From Symbiodinium natans (Eukaryota > Sar > Dinophyceae > Suessiales > Symbiodiniaceae): a DNA stretch of 64,000 nt. The translations under genes and the position numbers were made by a program. The notes beneath the pieces were generated by a model. That model did no database searches. It saw only the letters and a program-made list of their open reading frames with translations, and was not told the origin of the DNA. The DNA lies in NCBI GenBank assembly GCA_905221605.1, contig CAJNDS010002161.1, positions 361,033-425,032 of the forward strand. The letters run 5' to 3'. Shown piece by piece: positions 60,578 to 64,000 of this stretch (its first letter is position 1; each line of letters starts with the position of its first letter).

Positions 60578-63495
60578 TCACAAAGTCCAATCAGACAGGA
60601 AACGTTCCACTTCTCCAGTGTTGCGACACTGGCAACCGCAGAAGCCCTCGTACACGACCTTCTTGGGAAATCGGTCGGCGTCCGGCGGGCGAGCCATTCT
60701 TTCCATCTCCCGATCGAAATGAAGCTCGGCCTGTTTGGCAGTGATGCCCTTCGCCCGCTGCGCTCGTGCTATGCTTTCCAGAATCTCTTCCGAGACAGGA
60801 TAGTCATGCTTGGCTAACTGAAATTTGCTTCTCGCAGGCTCGCCACCCGAATACGGTGAGACCAATGCTTTCAGATCTCTTGTTTCGAGGAGCCGTTGCA
60901 AAGGCATCGCGTTCAGAAGCTTCGGCGCAAAGGGCTGCCCGTGCAGGGCACGAACATCTTGTGAGTCAGAAATGGCAGGCTGGGCTATGACTTGGTGCTG
61001 TGCTCTTTGCAATTTGGCATCTTGCTTGGTGGCCTGGGCCATCGCCTCATAGATTTGCTTCTGCTCAGCTGGCAGCTCTCTCCAAGCATCGCGAACCTGA
61101 TCCCACACTGCTCTCGTCACCGGGTTCACAGCCCCACCGAACTGCTGTTGTCGCAGCCACTCAGCACGATACAGTTCCAAGGCCGACTTGCCCTTGGCTC
61201 TTCGGCGGGTCTTGTCCTTCACTGTCAAGTCCCCCGCTGGTACCTGGATGTCTGCAACCTTTTCTTTAGCGGAGGCAGGCCACGTGTGCTGTCGTGCTTG
61301 ACGAGCTATGAGGTAAGAATCCGAGTTGATGAACTTAGCCGCTATAGTGCTGAATCCGCTCTCGGCATTCTGCCGGTTAGCGGCATGCTTGACCTCCACA
61401 TCAGCAACACTCAGCTGCAACGTGGATGCATAGAAATGCATGATTCTTTTCCAACGCTTGCTGAGCAGGTCCTCTGCAGTCACTTCTCGGGCCTTCAAGG
61501 CTCGTGCCAGGCCTGGAGTTACACAACAGGCACGCTTTCTGCTCCACGACGCCAGAAATGAAGACAATACCTCGGGGCAAGCTTGCTCATCACCAACGAC
61601 AGCCACTAGAAAAGCATCTCCGAGAAGATACTCAAAGTGACGACGATATTGCCAAGCCGATGCATGGAGCAACACTCTCCTGATTTCACGAACCAGATGT
61701 GGCTCGCAAAGGCAGAAGCGAGCAAAGGTGTCATACCCCCAGGTCGACCACAACAATCGCATTCGCCCAGCTCCAGTTTCTGAGGACAGCAGCAGGCTGT
61801 AGTGTTGCAACATGCTCGTCAACACACTGCTGCGGGGGTCCAGCAGGCAATACAACGGCGGTCGCTTGCCTGGACTCAAGCTCTGGCCCAAACATTTCAG
61901 CCAGTACCATGTAAGCACACGGTTTGGCTCTATTGCAACCGTCAACAGGCTCAGGGCCCATTTCTCGTGCCTGTTCTGCAAGAACGACATGGATGTTTGA
62001 AGACGGCGGCCATTGACAACATGGAAGGATAGGGTTTCAACTAGCCGAGGGTCAACATTGTCTACATCCTCGTCATACTCTTTGAAGACCATTTCGCCAA
62101 ATGCATCTTGAAAGACATGCTCCAACCAATTGTGCACCACAGCCCCCGCCAGACAAAAGTCTAGAGGGGAGAAAAGCTTTGTCCATTTGCTGAGAGTCGG
62201 TACGGATGGTAGTGCTGCAAGAAAGAGGTCGAGTAGTGCGTCCGAGCATTTTCTCACAGCAGTGGCCCTGTCAGCACAATGCCTTTGGGCAAGAGGCAGG
62301 GATTCGCTGGAGCAGATATGGCAAGGCTCACCTGACACATCATCGCCGTTCCACATGTCTAAGAAAGCTCTGGCCTTACGATCAAAAGCAGACTCGCTAT
62401 CGTCGTCAGCCGGCTCCAGCACATAATTTTCGACTTTCGAACTATGCCGGTCAAGCTTCTTCCACATGCGAAGGTAGTCGATGAGCTCACAAATTGCTGC
62501 ATGTGGCTGCACGTGCTCCGAAGGGTTTGACGCCATGACATCTGTGCGAAATCGCAAAGTTCGATCAACCCAAACTTGCACTGCTTGCCGAATGCGCATC
62601 CAGTACCCCAGGTTGCGAACAAACACGGTCATTCCGTAGATTCTGTTCAACAACGTGGGGCTGATGATCGCCAGAAGTGAAGCATTGTTGAGCTGGACAG
62701 CATGGTTCATGCACCTGCAATGTGTGAACAACAGCGGATGCCCACCCCGTCCTGCCACATTGCTTTTCGCCTGCTGAACCAAGTGAGCCAGCAGTCGCAT
62801 GTTGCTGCTTGCGCCATCTGTCTCTGCCAAGTCCATGTTCTCGTGAGCATGTTGCCTTAAGAGGCCCACCAGCCCATTGATGCATTTGTATGCTGGGTGA
62901 TGGAACAAACTGTAGTATTGATGCTCTGCTCCAGTCGCTAACAGGCTCACCGGTGGCAAAACCAAACGAATGACTACAGAGGACCCGTCCTCCCAGGCAA
63001 GCACCAGCCGTACACGAAGGACTAAGACCTGCCAGCTGCTCCGCACTCGCTGCGAGGATTTGTCTGCATTCATTGTACACAACAATTGCGTTTCGTCCCA
63101 TTTGAAATGCTTCAAACACAACGATGGCGGCTTCTCGCTGCACCAAGACACGAGCTTCGCTACGAACAATGCTTGATTGTTCATGAACGCTGAGCTCGTC
63201 ATGACTTGCATGTGTTTTACTGTGGACCGTGCAACATCCAGATGCTGAGCCAATGCACTGTTGCGACATATCCGGCCATATGAAGCTTCCAAGAAAGAAT
63301 GCCACGCCAGCTTTCGTTTGTAGCGATTGCCCCTTTGACTAGGCCTCATCACCTGCAGGGCAACACCAACGGCCTTGCTGGAGCGATCAATGCGAAGCTG
63401 AAGGACACGAGACTCGTGAATGAAATGGCTGTCCCTCAACAGCTCAGCCACCGATTCCGAAAAATTTTCCACTCGTCTGGCAAATTTGATGGAAC
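60578..63495 (-). CDS. RNase H-like (hAT-type) transposase-derived protein with HMG-box-like segment
   Basis: The minus-strand frame is open for about 970 codons from acceptor CTGTAAG|GTTCC; the first possible in-frame start is a GTG at 63,472, so upstream exons are expected. Numbering from 63,472: KWDETQLL at 124-131 (first acidic motif), ETDGASSNMRLL at 217-228 (second Asp, as in the DN.SNN motif of hAT transposases), HCRCMNHAVQL at 251-261 (the C..H motif of the same family), and AESGFSTIAAKF at 703-714 resembling the conserved C-terminal hAT dimerisation segment. Residues 757-822 (KGKSALELYRAEWLRQQQ ... WRELPAEQKQIYEAMAQ) look like an HMG box. The order suggests a cut-and-paste transposase or a domesticated descendant; the intron-containing structure and HMG fusion favour domestication. 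Its 8-bp class target duplication would match the MITEs at 41.9 kb, but no shared termini were found. Confidence 0.65.
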
Positions 63496-63627
63496 CTTAC
63501 AGTTTGCAAGGACGGTGACCTTTGGGCTGCAGGGCTTACTTAGACTTTGACTGCTCAGGGCGATGGGGCCTTTGAGAGTACATGATTTCAGGGTTCTCCC
63601 CGCCAACAAACCCTAAACCCTGAGTGA

Positions 63628-63936
63628 TTACAGAAGAAACAGTAATTCAAAAAAGGTACGCATGTGACAGGCAAGCAGTGCTCGTTCAGCATACAGACCA
63701 TGTCTGCCCTTGCCCACTCGCCCCTTCAAAGAAGGAAAAACTGCACGACGTTGAAAGTCACCCTGGCTGGTGGTTCGCGGGAAATTCTGCACTGCAACTA
63801 ATTTGTCGGACTCCTGTTGCTGCAAAGCCGTCTCGTCGCTCACTGCAACCTCTGTGTCGCTCTCCAGCAAAGACAGAAAATCCATCACGCAATTGAGAGA
63901 GGTTTCTCGAATTCTGAGAAAGGATATGTCGAGCAT
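63628..63936 (-). CDS. Possible upstream exon or duplicated exon fragment
   Basis: About 100 codons on the minus strand from an ATG (MLDISFLRIRETSLNCVMDF). The MDFLSLLES segment matches, at both peptide and DNA level (TCCAGCAAAGACAGAAAATC on the plus strand), the DFLSLLDD segment of the exon at 59,686. Either it is the 5' exon of the transposase-like gene or a duplicated piece of the middle exon. A CCCTAAA run follows at 63,948-63,972. Confidence 0.4.
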   Translation of the reverse strand: MLDISFLRIRETSLNCVMDFLSLLESDTEVAVSDETALQQQESDKLVAVQNFPRTTSQGDFQRRAVFPSLKGRVGKGRHGLYAERALLACHMRTFFELLFLL

Positions 63937-64000
63937 ATAGACTCACAACCCTAAATCCTAAACCCTAAACCTGGAAAGTTGCTCAAGGATGTACGGCTAG

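Noticed and set aside
1-64000. The window as a true chromosome end
   Set aside because: Arrays are short, interstitial, in both orientations and separated by coding islands; a terminal array would be long and one-directional.
1-64000. CRISPR array from the many regularly spaced repeats
   Set aside because: Units are tandem without spacers and the genome is eukaryotic.

Overview
The window looks like nuclear DNA of a dinoflagellate, most likely a Symbiodiniaceae-type genome. Four things point there. (TTTAGGG)n/(CCCTAAA)n telomere-type arrays occur about every kilobase. Almost all coding sequence outside one transposon lies on a single (minus) strand. Candidate introns use GC as well as GT donors, with AG|G at both ends. 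The non-LTR retrotransposon carries RNase H, APE endonuclease, RT and zinc fingers in one ORF2. Species cannot be told from the sequence alone.

Layout: (a) 1-1369: telomere-like and CCCCAAA-type repeats with one small coding-like island. (b) 1370-9388: a nearly full-length plus-strand LINE-type element (ORF1 with a zinc knuckle; ORF2 with RNase H, APE endonuclease, RT and C2H2 fingers). A 1.2 kb coding minisatellite sits between the two ORFs, and telomere-like repeats touch both ends of the element. (c) 9.4-53 kb: gene-poor at first sight, but it contains about 40 short islands (60-350 bp). Most translate on the minus strand into pentatricopeptide-repeat (PPR) motifs of the type YNAAISACEKA..W..AL.LL. 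The islands are separated by telomere-like arrays, microsatellites and small inverted-repeat elements. All recognisable PPR islands share one orientation, so this is best read as one giant or several tandem intron-rich PPR genes, some exons decayed. (d) 54.3-58.5 kb: a clear three-exon minus-strand gene for a protein of about 1,240 residues with a Cys-pair N-terminus, a charged basic middle and a long helical C-terminal part; function unknown. (e) 58.7-63.95 kb: a foldback element, then a second minus-strand multi-exon gene whose main exon has RNase H-like/hAT-like transposase motifs plus an HMG-box-like segment.

How it fits together: PPR proteins bind organellar RNA, and the islands probably encode tandem single-repeat modules of such a protein. 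The most striking feature is the orientation of the telomere-like arrays. Around some thirty islands the array downstream of the exon reads TTTAGGG and the array upstream reads CCCTAAA on the coding strand. Each intron would therefore begin with a G-rich array and end with its C-rich complement, so its ends could pair. Several internal comparisons (an 18-bp direct repeat flanking an array; repeat copies with arrays at different positions or without one) suggest the arrays were inserted into existing DNA. Exon boundaries, joins and functions are inferences made by eye; no search or computation was run.
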